Assembly: GCF_900141985.1 (NCBI RefSeq)
Contig: NZ_FQZK01000003.1
Location: forward strand, 248,001 to 312,000
Source of the DNA: Nocardiopsis flavescens
Lineage (GTDB): Bacteria > Actinomycetota > Actinomycetes > Streptosporangiales > Streptosporangiaceae
Direction of reading: 5' to 3'
Length of the DNA: 64,000 nt
The notes below the pieces were generated by a model. It was not told where the DNA came from and searched no databases. It saw only the letters and a program-made list of their open reading frames with translations. Shown here piece by piece: positions 23,377 through 34,137 of this stretch. Position numbers and translations under genes: made by a program. The stretch's first letter is position 1; each line of letters begins with the position of its first letter.

Positions 23377-24270
23377 ATGGACATCGACACCGACCGGACG
23401 GCCGCCTTCCTGGCCGGACACGCCCGCCCGCTGGACCGGCGGCGCTTCGAGCACCTCACCCGGCCCACCGAGCACACCGGCCCCGCGGTCCTGGCGGCCC
23501 TGGACGCCTACCGCAACCCGGACGGCGGCTACGGATGGGGGCTGGAGCCCGACCTGCGCTCCCCCGGGAGCCAGCCCGCCGGGGCCCTGCACGCCCTGGA
23601 GGCAATGGCCGACGCCGCCCCCTCGCCGTCCCCGCACGCCCCGGCCCTGCTGGACCGGCTCGGGAAGACGGCGCTGCCCGGCGGCGGGCTGCCGTTCGCG
23701 CTCCCGCTCGGGGACCCGACCGCCTGCGCGCCCTTCTGGGCGGCGGCCGACCCGCGGACCCCCTCCCTCCAGATCACGGCCGCGGTCGCCGCGCAGGCCC
23801 ACCGCCTCGCCCGGACGGACCCGCGGGTCGCGGACCACCCCTGGCTCGCGGCCGCCACGGAGTACTGCCTGCGGGAGATCGCCGCCATCGACGGAGAGCC
23901 GTTCGCGTACGTGCTGTCGTTCGCGCTGGGCTTCCTGGACTCCGTCGCGGACACCCGCCCCGAGGCCGCGGAGCTGCTGCGCGGCCTGGGCCGGTTCCTG
24001 CCCGCCGACGGCCGGGTGCCCGTGGCGGGAGGCACGCAGGGCGAGACCCTCCACCCGCTCGACTACGCGCCCGAGCCCGGCCGACCGGTCCGGGACCTGC
24101 TGGACGCGGACGCCGTCGCCGCGGACCTGGACCGGCTGGAGCGCGGCCTGCGCCCCGACGGGGGGTGGACCGTGGACTTCGCCGCCCACTCCCCCGCCGC
24201 GGCGCTGGAGTGGCGCGGGTACGCCACGGTGGCGGCGGTCGCGGCGCTGCGCGCCAACGGCCGCCTCTGA
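23377..24270 (+). CDS. Prenyltransferase/squalene-oxidase-like alpha/alpha-toroid protein of unknown function
   Basis: This 297-residue protein contains repeats such as LAALDAYRNPDGGYGWGLEPDL and LDRLERGLRPDGGWTVDF. These are the Gly-Gly-aromatic-containing QW-like turns of the terpenoid cyclase/protein prenyltransferase alpha/alpha barrel. There is no DDxxD, DxDD or zinc-binding signature, so it is not an obvious cyclase. Related stand-alone proteins are usually annotated hypothetical. There is no signal peptide. It is downstream of an AraC regulator and ends nine bases before the end of the convergent ABC-F gene. Confidence 0.65.
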   Translation: MDIDTDRTAAFLAGHARPLDRRRFEHLTRPTEHTGPAVLAALDAYRNPDGGYGWGLEPDLRSPGSQPAGALHALEAMADAAPSPSPHAPALLDRLGKTALPGGGLPFALPLGDPTACAPFWAAADPRTPSLQITAAVAAQAHRLARTDPRVADHPWLAAATEYCLREIAAIDGEPFAYVLSFALGFLDSVADTRPEAAELLRGLGRFLPADGRVPVAGGTQGETLHPLDYAPEPGRPVRDLLDADAVAADLDRLERGLRPDGGWTVDFAAHSPAAALEWRGYATVAAVAALRANGRL

Positions 24271-24278
24271 CCCCGGGG

Positions 24279-26057
24279 TCAGTCGCCGACGGCCTCGGCC
24301 TGGACGAGCCAGGCCTCCTCCAGCTCCTCGCGCTCGGCGGCCAGCGCCTTGCCCTCGGCGTCCAGCTCGGCGAGCCGGGTGTAGTCGTCGGCGGCGCCGG
24401 CCATCAGCCCGTGCAGCTCGGTCTCCCGGGAGCCGATCCGGTCCAGGCGCCGCTCGATGCGCTGCATCTCCTTCTGCGCGGTGCGGCGGTCGGCGGCCGA
24501 CACGGCCGGGCGCCCGGGCTCCTGGGCCGGGGCGTCGCCGCCGCCCGCCGTGGGCACCGCGACCTCGCCCCGGGAGGCGGCCCGCCGCTCCAGGTACTCG
24601 TCCACGCCGCCGGGCAGGAACGCCAGGCCGCCGTCGCCCATGAGCGCGAGCACCCGGTCGGTGATGCGCTCCAGGAAGTACCGGTCGTGGGAGACCAGCA
24701 CCAGGGAGCCGGGCCAGCCGTCGAGCAGGTCCTCCAGCTCGGTGAGGGTCTCGATGTCGAGGTCGTTGGTGGGCTCGTCCAGCAGCAGCACGTTGGGCTC
24801 GTCCATGAGCAGCCGCAGCAGCTGGAGGCGGCGGCGCTCGCCGCCGGACAGGTCGCCGATCGGCGTCCACTGGCGGTCGCCGCGGAACCCGAAGCGCTCC
24901 AGCATCTGGCTGGCGGTGTAGTCGCGCTTGCCGATGGTCACGTGCTCGCGCACGTCCATGACGGCCTGGAGCGGCCGGGCCTGCGGGTCCAGCTCGGCGA
25001 CGTTCTGCGACAGGTGGGCGAGGCGGACGGTGCGCCCGGTGCGGACGGTGCCCTCCTCGGGTTCCCGCTCCTCGGCGAGGATCTTGAGCAGGGTGGACTT
25101 GCCCGCGCCGTTGACCCCGACCAGGCCGATGCGGTCGCCGGGGCCGAGCTGCCAGGTGAGGCGGTCCAGCAGGGTGCGCCCGGGGACGGCCGCCGTCACG
25201 TTCTTGAGGTCGATGACGGTCTTGCCCAGGCGGGAGCTGGCGAAGCGCACCAGCTCCACGGCGTCGCGCGCCGGCGGCTCGTCCTCGATGAGTCGGTTGG
25301 CCGCCTCGATGCGGAACTTGGGCTTGGAGGTGCGGGCGGGCGCGCCGCGGCGCAGCCAGGCCAGCTCCTTGCGCATGAGGTTCTGGCGGCGCTCCTCGGT
25401 GGCCGCGGCCTGGCGCTCGCGCTCGGCCTTGGCCAGCACGTAGGCGGCGTACCCGCCCTCGTAGCGCTCGACGGATCCGCGGCCGACCTCCCAGGTGCGG
25501 GTGGTGACGGCGTCCAGGAACCAGCGGTCGTGGGTGACGACGACCAGTGACTCGGGCCGGCCGCGCAGGTGCTCGGCGAGCCAGTGGATGCCCTCGATGT
25601 CGAGGTGGTTGGTGGGCTCGTCCAGGACGATGAGGTCGTGGTCGCCGACCAGCAGGCGGGCGAGCCCGGCGCGGCGGCGCTCGCCGCCGGACAGCCCCGA
25701 CATGGGCGAGTCCAGGCTCCAGCCCCCGAGCAGGCCGCGCAGGATGTCGCGGGCGCGGGCGTCGCCCGCCCACTCGTGCTCGGCGCGGTCGCCCAGCACG
25801 AAGCCGCCGACGGTGGTGTCGGGGAAGTCGTCGCGCTGGTGCAGGAAGCCCACGCGCAGGCCGCGGTTGTGCACCACCCGGCCGGAGTCGGGGGGCAGCG
25901 CCCCGGACAGCACGGAGATCAGCGTGGACTTTCCGCCGCCGTTGCGGCCGACCACGCCGATGCGCTCGCCCTCGTCCACGCCCAGTGACACCGAGTCGAG
26001 GAGCACGAGGGGCCCGTAGGCCAGGGACACGTCCTGAAGGTTGACCAGATTCGTCAT
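24279..26057 (-). CDS. ABC-F family ATPase (ribosome-associated/antibiotic-resistance type)
   Basis: This 592-residue protein has two ABC domains on one chain and no membrane segments. Walker A is GRNGGGKST in the first and GVNGAGKST in the second. Signature motifs are LSGGERRRAGLARLL and LSGGERRRLQLLRLL, each followed by a Walker B LDEPTNHLD or LDEPTNDLD. The inter-domain linker (PtIM) is basic and helical (EERRQNLMRKELAWLRRG). A C-terminal coiled-coil extension follows (AADRRTAQKEMQRIERR...EAWL), as in Uup. ABC-F proteins act on the ribosome; whether this one gives drug resistance or is housekeeping cannot be told. An ATG three codons upstream (26066) is an alternative start. Confidence 0.88.
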   Translation of the reverse strand: MTNLVNLQDVSLAYGPLVLLDSVSLGVDEGERIGVVGRNGGGKSTLISVLSGALPPDSGRVVHNRGLRVGFLHQRDDFPDTTVGGFVLGDRAEHEWAGDARARDILRGLLGGWSLDSPMSGLSGGERRRAGLARLLVGDHDLIVLDEPTNHLDIEGIHWLAEHLRGRPESLVVVTHDRWFLDAVTTRTWEVGRGSVERYEGGYAAYVLAKAERERQAAATEERRQNLMRKELAWLRRGAPARTSKPKFRIEAANRLIEDEPPARDAVELVRFASSRLGKTVIDLKNVTAAVPGRTLLDRLTWQLGPGDRIGLVGVNGAGKSTLLKILAEEREPEEGTVRTGRTVRLAHLSQNVAELDPQARPLQAVMDVREHVTIGKRDYTASQMLERFGFRGDRQWTPIGDLSGGERRRLQLLRLLMDEPNVLLLDEPTNDLDIETLTELEDLLDGWPGSLVLVSHDRYFLERITDRVLALMGDGGLAFLPGGVDEYLERRAASRGEVAVPTAGGGDAPAQEPGRPAVSAADRRTAQKEMQRIERRLDRIGSRETELHGLMAGAADDYTRLAELDAEGKALAAEREELEEAWLVQAEAVGD

Positions 26058-26214
26058 CGTCTCCATTGTCCCGGGTGTCGCCGGGTGCCCTGGACGGGGG
26101 AGCCCGGGGCCGCACCACGCAAGGCCCCGGGCAGGTCCGTAACACTGCATATCAGGATTTCACATACCCCGGGTGCCGGGGCGTCCCGGTCGGCCCCCGC
26201 GACGGACGGCACCC

Positions 26215-27177
26215 TCACACCAGGAAGAAGTCCCTGGCCGCGCGCGCGATTCCCTCGGTGTCCAGTCCGTGGGCGCGGGCGTGGTCGGCCGGGGTGCCGT
26301 AGGCGCGCAGCTCGGTGTCGCGGGACACGCCCAGGGAGAGCTGGCGGTGCCTGCGGTCGGCCAGCGCCTCGGAGACCTCGTGCGCGGAGGTGCCGCGCAG
26401 GTAGGGCTCGACCAGCATCACGTCGGCGCTCCCCGCCGCGGCGGCCAGGGCGCCCAGGCCGGCGCGGTCGAAGGGCCGCACGGTGGCCGTGTAGGCGACG
26501 GTGACGTCGAGCCCGGCCGTGGCCTCCAGGGTCCGGTCGAGCAGGGGGCCCACCGCCACGACCACCCCGGCGGACCGCGCCGACCCGGTCCGGACGGCGG
26601 TGAGGCCCCCGGTCAGGGGCCGGGGCTCGCGGTTGGCCGTGCCCGACAGCCGCACGTACACGCGGTCCTCGCCGGGCAGGGCCGCGCGCAGGGCGTCGCG
26701 CACCTCGTCGGCGTGGCCGGGCACGTGGACGGTCCAGCCGGGCAGGGTGTCCAGCAGGGCGACGTCCCCGGGCGCCTGGTGGGTGCGCCCCTCCTCCGAG
26801 GCGTCGTAGGAGCCGCCGATGCTCACCAGGACCGCGCCGACGTCCTGGTGCCCCAGGTCGAGCTTGATCTGCTCGAAGGGGCGCTCGACCAGGAAGGGGG
26901 CGTAGCTGTGCACCACCGGCCTCATGCCGGTGAGGGCGAGCCCGCCGGCGGTGCCGATCATGGCCTGCTCGCGGATGCCCAGGTCGATCACCCGGCCGGG
27001 GTGGCGGGACGCGGGCCGGCGGAACATGCCCGCGGAGATGGCGGCGAGGACCACGGCGACGCGCGGGTCCTCCTCCATCGCCTCGGCGACGACGGCGGCG
27101 AACGTCTCGCGCATGGCGGCCCCGGCGAGGGCGGGCGGCGCGGGGCGGGCGGTGGCGGCGGTCGTGGAAGCGGTCAC
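26215..27177 (-). CDS. Transketolase, C-terminal subunit (split type)
   Basis: This 320-residue protein corresponds to the pyrimidine-binding and C-terminal domains of transketolase. RVIDLGIREQAMIGTAGGLALTG carries the Glu that activates the TPP aminopyrimidine, and FEQIKLDLGHQDVGAVLV and EEGRTHQAPGDVALLDTLPG follow. It needs the N-terminal subunit encoded just upstream (24 bases between genes). The start is GTG at 27177 with AGGGGA upstream. Split transketolases move two-carbon units between sugars or act on related ketose substrates in secondary pathways. Confidence 0.88.
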   Translation of the reverse strand: MTASTTAATARPAPPALAGAAMRETFAAVVAEAMEEDPRVAVVLAAISAGMFRRPASRHPGRVIDLGIREQAMIGTAGGLALTGMRPVVHSYAPFLVERPFEQIKLDLGHQDVGAVLVSIGGSYDASEEGRTHQAPGDVALLDTLPGWTVHVPGHADEVRDALRAALPGEDRVYVRLSGTANREPRPLTGGLTAVRTGSARSAGVVVAVGPLLDRTLEATAGLDVTVAYTATVRPFDRAGLGALAAAAGSADVMLVEPYLRGTSAHEVSEALADRRHRQLSLGVSRDTELRAYGTPADHARAHGLDTEGIARAARDFFLV

Positions 27178-27201
27178 GGTGTATCCCCTAGGGTCGCGGG
27201 T

Positions 27202-27912
27202 TCAGGAGGCGGAGCGGACGCGGGCGACGACGGCGAGCGGCCGGTCCCCCCAGGGCCGGGTGAACGCGGCGTGCAGGGCGTCGTGGTCGCGGCCCCGGAC
27301 CTCGCGGGTGGCCCAGCCCTCGGCCTCGAAGCGGCGGGCGATCCCGCCGGGCCAGCCGTGCGAGGACGAGCCGTTGTCGATGACCACGGCGGTGAGGCCG
27401 CTCACGTCGAGCCGGCCGGCGGCGGCGATCGCCTCGTGGTTGCTGCCCTCGTCGAGTTCGCCGTCGCCGACGAGCACGACGGTGCGCGGCGCGGTCCCGT
27501 CGGGGCGGCGCAGGCCCTGGGCGCGCAGTCCCAGGGCGGTGCCCAGGGCCAGGGGCAGGCCGTGGCCGAGCGAGCCGCTGCCGATCTCCACTCCGGGGAC
27601 GAGCACCCGGTCGGGGTGGTGCCCCAGGGCGGAGTCGAAGGCGGTCCACCCGCGCAGCGCGGAGACGTCGAGGAAGCCCTTGGCCGCCAGGACCGCGTAG
27701 TAGGCGGCGGGGCCGTGCCCCTTGGAGAGCAGGAAGCGGTCCCGCGCGGGGTCGTCGGCGGTCGCGGGGGCGACGTCCAGGACCCGGTCGTAGAGGACCC
27801 AGACCACGTCCAGGGTGGAGTGGGCGGCCGGGCCGTGCTTCTCGTCGCCCTCCATCAGGCCGATGAGGGCGGGCAGGTCGGCGTACCGGGTGAGGGCTGC
27901 TGTCGTCGGCAT
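27202..27912 (-). CDS. Transketolase, N-terminal TPP-binding subunit (split type)
   Basis: This 236-residue protein corresponds to the TPP diphosphate-binding domain. The motif is GDGELDEGSNHEAIAAAG (GDG...N) with a preceding SKGHGPAAYYAVLA and GSGSLGHGLPLALG. It pairs with the C-terminal subunit. The ATG at 27912 is six bases from a good -10, so the transcript is probably leaderless, which also explains the missing ribosome-binding site. A housekeeping full-length transketolase is expected elsewhere, so this pair is likely specialised. Confidence 0.87.
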   Translation of the reverse strand: MPTTAALTRYADLPALIGLMEGDEKHGPAAHSTLDVVWVLYDRVLDVAPATADDPARDRFLLSKGHGPAAYYAVLAAKGFLDVSALRGWTAFDSALGHHPDRVLVPGVEIGSGSLGHGLPLALGTALGLRAQGLRRPDGTAPRTVVLVGDGELDEGSNHEAIAAAGRLDVSGLTAVVIDNGSSSHGWPGGIARRFEAEGWATREVRGRDHDALHAAFTRPWGDRPLAVVARVRSAS

Positions 27913-27949
27913 GGCCCCAGTCTTCAATCTCAACTTTGGTTGAGGTCAA
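27913..27949 (-). promoter_or_regulatory. MerR/SoxR-type 19-bp-spacer promoter of the split transketolase
   Basis: On the minus strand, TTGACC (27949-27944) and AAGACT (27924-27919) are separated by 19 bases that contain the dyad CTCAAC-CAAA-GTTGAG. This architecture, with a consensus -35, an overlong 19-bp spacer and a dyad within it, is the hallmark of promoters activated by MerR-family regulators. It is close in layout to the E. coli soxS promoter. Transcription would begin at the ATG of the gene at 27912. No MerR gene is in the window. Confidence 0.6.
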
Positions 27950-27994
27950 TGCGGCGGCAGCGGAATCCCGCCCGGAATCCGGGAGTGATTTACC

Positions 27995-28978
27995 TCACAG
28001 GACGACGGTGCCGGGGACGTCCCCGTCGGCCCGCACGATCTGCTCGCACAGCCCGCTCGCCTCCAGGGCGGCGACCACCGCGGCCTCCCGCCCGGCGACC
28101 GCCGACGCGTCCTCATCGCCGCCGCCCACCAGGAACGCGCAGGTCGGCCCGGACCCGGAGACCAGCGCGCCCAGCGCCCCGGCGGCCGATCCGGTCTTGA
28201 GCGTGCGCTCCAGCTCCGGCAGCAGCGACAGCGCCGCCTCCTGGAGGTCGTTGGCCAGCGCGCGGCCCAGGGCCGCCGGGTCCGCCGCGGCCAGCGCGTC
28301 CCGCAGGGCCGTGCTCAGCTCCGGGGCGGGGGCGTCCGGGCGCAGCCGGTCGTACTCGGCGAACACGGCGCCGGTGGACAGGCCGTGCGGGGACAGCGCG
28401 AACACCCAGCGGTACCGCCCCGGGCTGTCCACCGGCTCCAGGATCTCGCCCCGCCCCCGGCCCACTGCGGTGCCCCCCAGCAGGGGAAAGGCCACGTCGC
28501 TGCCGAGTTCGGCGGCCAGCCGCAGCAGGTCCCCGCGGCCCAGGCCGGTCCCCCACAGCCGGTCGCAGGCGACCAGGGCGGCGGCGGCGTCGGCGCTGCC
28601 CCCGGCCATCCCGCCCGCCACGGGGATGTTCTTGTCCAGGTGGATCCGCACCGGACGGCCCCGGCCGGTCTCCCGGCCCAGCAGCTCGGCGGCGCCCGCC
28701 GCGAGGTTGGAGGAGTCCAGGGGAACGCGTGACAGGTGGGAGGCCGAGCCGCCGTCCGCGGTCAGTCCGGCGAGGAGGGTCCCCCCGTCCGGCGAGGTGC
28801 TACCGTCGGGTCGCCCACTGCGCGGTCCCGCCTCCCGGACGGTAACCTCGTCGAACAGCGAGACGGCGTGGAAGACGTTGACGAGGTCGTGGAACCCGTC
28901 CTCACGTCCGGGCCCCACCGCCAACTGGAGGTTGACCTTCGCGGGAACCCGCACGGTTACGGTGGTATCAACTGTCAC
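27995..28978 (-). CDS. ispE: 4-(cytidine 5'-diphospho)-2-C-methyl-D-erythritol kinase
   Basis: This 327-residue GHMP kinase has VRVPAKVNLQLAVGPGREDGFHDL at the N terminus (motif 1), the ATP loop NIPVAGGMAGGSADAAAAL (motif 2), and SGSGPTCAFLV (motif 3). It phosphorylates CDP-methylerythritol in the MEP isoprenoid pathway. The start is GTG at 28978 with GGGGAC upstream. In actinobacteria ispE normally follows ksgA. Here an unrelated Ser/Thr kinase is divergent and the split transketolase lies downstream, so the usual neighbourhood is rearranged. Confidence 0.94.
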   Translation of the reverse strand: MTVDTTVTVRVPAKVNLQLAVGPGREDGFHDLVNVFHAVSLFDEVTVREAGPRSGRPDGSTSPDGGTLLAGLTADGGSASHLSRVPLDSSNLAAGAAELLGRETGRGRPVRIHLDKNIPVAGGMAGGSADAAAALVACDRLWGTGLGRGDLLRLAAELGSDVAFPLLGGTAVGRGRGEILEPVDSPGRYRWVFALSPHGLSTGAVFAEYDRLRPDAPAPELSTALRDALAAADPAALGRALANDLQEAALSLLPELERTLKTGSAAGALGALVSGSGPTCAFLVGGGDEDASAVAGREAAVVAALEASGLCEQIVRADGDVPGTVVL

Positions 28979-29243
28979 GAGTCCCCAATCGTAAAGGAAC
29001 CCCCGCCTTGCGTGAACGCACATTCCCGCAGGGGAACCGCTGTGTTCACCCCGGCTCCGTGAGACGAACACGATGTTCGGGCGGAAACGGGAACCAAGCA
29101 CGCGGTTCGGGGATCGTCTCCATTGTCATGTCAGTCACCGCCCTTCCGCGAATCGGCCCGATCCGGTCCGTGAGTGGGAATCAGGGCACAAACACCGCTA
29201 CCTTGGGGCAAGGCGGAGTTTGGACACCGTCGGGGAGGGTTAC

Positions 29244-31082
<1,839 letters not shown>

Positions 31083-31090
31083 CCCGGTCC

Positions 31091-31141
31091 GCACACGCGT
31101 GAGGGGCCCGGCCGACGCGGCCGGGCCCCTCACGCGTGTGC
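31091..31141. terminator. Bidirectional terminator, perfect 23-bp stem
   Basis: The arms 31091-31113 and 31119-31141 are perfectly complementary over 23 bases around a GACGC loop. They lie nine bases past the kinase stop and 12 bases past the guaA stop of the convergent genes. It is one of the strongest hairpins in the window. Confidence 0.9.
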
Positions 31142-31152
31142 GGCGGGAGCGC

Positions 31153-32733
31153 CTACTCCCACTCGATGGTGCCCGGGGGCTTGCTGGTGACGTCGAGCGC
31201 CACCCGGTTGATCTCGCGGACCTCGTTGGTGATCCGGTTGGAGATCTTGGCCAGCACCTCGTAGGGCACGCGCGACCAGTCCGCGGTCATCGCGTCCTCG
31301 CTGCTGACCGGGCGCAGCACCACCGGGTGGCCGTAGGTGCGGCCGTCACCCTGGACGCCCACCGAGCGGACGTCGGCCAGCAGCACCACGGGGCACTGCC
31401 AGATGTCGCGGTCCAGCCCGGCGTGGGACAGCTCCTCGCGGGCGATGGCGTCGGCCTCGCGCAGGATCTCCAGGCGGTCGCGGGTGACCTCGCCGATGAT
31501 GCGGATGCCCAGGCCCGGACCGGGGAAGGGCTGGCGCCACACCATCTCCGGGGGCAGGCCCAGCTCCTCGCCGACCTTGCGCACCTCGTCCTTGAACAGT
31601 TCGCGCAGCGGCTCCACCAGGGTGAACTGGAGGTCCTCGGGCAGGCCGCCCACGTTGTGGTGGGACTTGATGTTGGCGGTGCCGGTGCCTCCGCCGGACT
31701 CCACCACGTCCGGGTACAGGGTGCCCTGCACCAGGAACTCGACCTCGTTGCCGTCGCCGCCGTCCGCGACGACCTCGCGGGCCGCCTGCTCGAAGACGCG
31801 GATGAACTCGCGGCCGATGATCTTGCGCTTCTCCTCGGGGTCGGTCACCCCGGCCAGCGCGGACAGGAAGCGCTCCTCGGCGTCGACGACCTTGAGCCGG
31901 GCACCGGTGATCGCGACGAAGTCCTTCTCGACCTGCTCGGCCTCGCCCTTGCGCAGCAGGCCGTGGTCGACGAACACGCAGGTGAGCTGGTCGCCGACGG
32001 CGCGCTGCACCAGGGCGCCCGCCACCGCCGAGTCGACGCCGCCGCTGAGGGCGCAGATGACGCTCTTGTCGCCGATCTGCTCGCGGACCCGGGCGACCTG
32101 CTCGTCGACGATGTTGAGCATCGTCCAGGTGGGGCGGCAGCCCGCGCCCTCGTACAGGAAGCGGCGCAGCACCTCCTGGCCGTGCTCGCTGTGCAGGACC
32201 TCGGGGTGGAACTGGACGCCGAAGAGGCGGCGGTCGGTGTCCTCGAACGCGGCCACCGGGGCGCCCGCGGTGGTGGCGACGGCGCGAAAGCCCGCGGGCG
32301 CCTCGATCACCGAGTCGCCGTGGGACATCCAGACCGGCTGCTCGTCCGGCAGCCCGGTGAAGAGCAGGGAGTCCGCACCGGTCACGCGGAGTTCGGTCCG
32401 GCCGAACTCGCTGAGGTCGGTCTTGGCGACGGTGCCGCCCAGGGCGCGGGTCATGGCCTGGAAGCCGTAGCAGATGCCGAAGGTCGGGACGCCGGTCTCG
32501 AAGAGCTCGGCCCCGACGTTGGGCGCTCCCTCGGCGTACACCGAGGAGGGGCCGCCGGAGAGGATGATCGCCTTCGGCTTCTTGGCGAGCATCTCCTCCA
32601 CGGGCATGGTCGAGGGCACGATCTCGCTGTGCACGTGAGCTTCGCGCACCCGCCGGGCGATCAGCTGCGCGTACTGCGCGCCGAAGTCCACGACGAGGAC
32701 GGTGTCGAACGTGCTGTCAGCACCAACGGACAC
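31153..32733 (-). CDS. guaA: GMP synthase (glutamine-hydrolysing)
   Basis: This 526-residue protein has a class I glutamine amidotransferase domain with the nucleophile Cys in GICYGFQAM and the His/Glu dyad in [13 protein letters not shown]. The ATP-pyrophosphatase domain has the PP-loop [15 protein letters not shown], and a C-terminal dimerisation domain ends [16 protein letters not shown]. It converts XMP to GMP with glutamine and ATP. The start is GTG at 32733 behind GGAAGG, giving the usual family length; a TTG nine codons upstream is less likely. Confidence 0.97.
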   Translation of the reverse strand: MSVGADSTFDTVLVVDFGAQYAQLIARRVREAHVHSEIVPSTMPVEEMLAKKPKAIILSGGPSSVYAEGAPNVGAELFETGVPTFGICYGFQAMTRALGGTVAKTDLSEFGRTELRVTGADSLLFTGLPDEQPVWMSHGDSVIEAPAGFRAVATTAGAPVAAFEDTDRRLFGVQFHPEVLHSEHGQEVLRRFLYEGAGCRPTWTMLNIVDEQVARVREQIGDKSVICALSGGVDSAVAGALVQRAVGDQLTCVFVDHGLLRKGEAEQVEKDFVAITGARLKVVDAEERFLSALAGVTDPEEKRKIIGREFIRVFEQAAREVVADGGDGNEVEFLVQGTLYPDVVESGGGTGTANIKSHHNVGGLPEDLQFTLVEPLRELFKDEVRKVGEELGLPPEMVWRQPFPGPGLGIRIIGEVTRDRLEILREADAIAREELSHAGLDRDIWQCPVVLLADVRSVGVQGDGRTYGHPVVLRPVSSEDAMTADWSRVPYEVLAKISNRITNEVREINRVALDVTSKPPGTIEWE

Positions 32734-32875
32734 GACGGAGGACCTTCCGCAGGAGTTCAAGGGAATGCGCCCAGTCTAGGGCGTTCGCCGTGTTCAGCGG
32801 ATCCGCGTCCGCGGGAGGGCCGCCCGCCCCGCCCGCCCGTGCCCGCCGTCGGCCTCGGCGGACGCCCGCGGCGGC

Positions 32876-32919
32876 GCGCACCGGCCGTGACGAACGGCAT
32901 CCGCAGGGCGCCGGTGCGC
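32876..32919 (-). terminator. Probable terminator after galE
   Basis: GCGCACCGGC and GCCGGTGCGC form a perfect 10-bp stem with a 24-base loop just after the galE stop codon. The long loop makes it weaker than the others. Confidence 0.45.
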
Positions 32920-32927
32920 GGCCGGGC

Positions 32928-33941
32928 TCAGTCCGCGAACCCCCGGGGGTTGGCCGACTGCCAGCGCCAGGCGTCCGCGCAGGCCTCGTCGAGGCCGCGG
33001 ACGGCCTTCCAGCCCAGGTCGCGGGCGGCGGCGGAGGGGTCGGCGTAGCAGACCGCGATGTCGCCGGCGCGGCGCTCCACCACCTTGTGGGGGAGGCCGC
33101 GGCCCACCGCCCGCTCGAACGCGCGCAGGCACTCCAGTACCGAGTGCCCCTGCCCGCCGCCGAGGTTGTAGACCCGGTGGCCGGCGGCGTCGGCCAGGTG
33201 GTCCAGGGCGGCCAGGTGGCCGCGGGCCAGGTCGACGACGTGCAGGTAGTCGCGGACACCGGTGCCGTCGGCGGTGTCGTAGTCGTCGCCGAAGACCTGG
33301 AGGAACTCGCGGCTCCCCGCGGCGACCTGGGAGAGGTAGGGGAACAGGTTGTTGGGGACGCCCTGCGGGTCCTCGCCGATGAGGCCGCTGGAGTGGGCCC
33401 CGACGGGGTTGAAGTAGCGCAGGGAGATGATGTGCCACCGCGGGTCGGCGGCGGCCAGGTCCGCCAGGACGCGCTCGCCGAACAGCTTGGTGGCGCCGTA
33501 GGGGTTGGTGGCGCTCAGCGGGGCGTCCTCGCGGACGGGCACCGTCTCGGGGTCGCCGTAGACCGTCGCGGAGGAGCTGAAGACCAGGTCGCGGACGCCG
33601 TGCCCGTCCATGGCCTCGACCAGCGACAGGAGCGCGTCGAGGTTGTTGCGGTGGTAGCGCAGGGGCTGGGCGACGGACTCCCCCACGGCCTTGAGGCCCG
33701 CGGTGTGGATGACGGCGCCGACGGCGTGCTCTTCCAGGACGCGGGCGACGGTGTCCCGGTCGGTGCAGTCGCCGCGCACCAGCACGGGGGCGCGGCCGGT
33801 GATCCGCTCGACCCGGCGCAGGGACTCGGCGTGGCTGTTCACCAGGTTGTCCAGGACGACGACCCGGTGCCCGGCCTCCAGGAGTTCGACCGCGGTGTGC
33901 GAGCCGATGTACCCGGCCCCGCCGGTGAGCAGTACGTTCAT
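32928..33941 (-). CDS. galE: UDP-glucose 4-epimerase
   Basis: This 337-residue extended short-chain dehydrogenase has the NAD loop LLTGGAGYIGSHTAVELL at the N terminus, then VIHTAGLKAV, FSSSATVYGDPE with the catalytic Ser/Thr, and NPYGATKLFGE with the YxxxK-equivalent Tyr and Lys. RYFNPVGAHSSG and a C-terminal substrate domain follow. It interconverts UDP-glucose and UDP-galactose. AGGGAAG precedes the ATG. It stands alone and could supply UDP-Gal for the polysaccharide-initiating transferase at 11640. Confidence 0.95.
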   Translation of the reverse strand: MNVLLTGGAGYIGSHTAVELLEAGHRVVVLDNLVNSHAESLRRVERITGRAPVLVRGDCTDRDTVARVLEEHAVGAVIHTAGLKAVGESVAQPLRYHRNNLDALLSLVEAMDGHGVRDLVFSSSATVYGDPETVPVREDAPLSATNPYGATKLFGERVLADLAAADPRWHIISLRYFNPVGAHSSGLIGEDPQGVPNNLFPYLSQVAAGSREFLQVFGDDYDTADGTGVRDYLHVVDLARGHLAALDHLADAAGHRVYNLGGGQGHSVLECLRAFERAVGRGLPHKVVERRAGDIAVCYADPSAAARDLGWKAVRGLDEACADAWRWQSANPRGFAD

Positions 33942-34086
33942 CTTCGCTTCCCTGGCTGGTGAGGAGAGGGCCCGCCGAGCCGCGGGTGCTCCCCAGGATA
34001 GGTTCCCGTCCCGGGGCGCGGGCCCGGGGGCGTGTTCCGCGTGTCCCGCCGCGGTCCGGGGCACGGCTCGCCTTCCGGACATACGG

Positions 34087-34118
34087 CCGCGCCCGGCCGC
34101 GGGAACGGCCGGGCGCGG
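34087..34118 (-). terminator. Terminator after the ExeM-type nuclease gene
   Basis: CCGCGCCCGGCCG and CGGCCGGGCGCGG form a perfect 13-bp stem with a six-base loop, 19 bases after the stop. Confidence 0.8.
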
Positions 34119-34137
34119 AACGGGTCGGCGCGGGTCG

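Noticed and set aside
21826..26145. A single very long minus-strand open frame of more than 1400 codons
   Set aside because: It is antisense or off-frame to the clear AraC, toroid-fold and ABC-F genes. Only its last 76 codons (21826-22056) look coding and are kept as a small gene.
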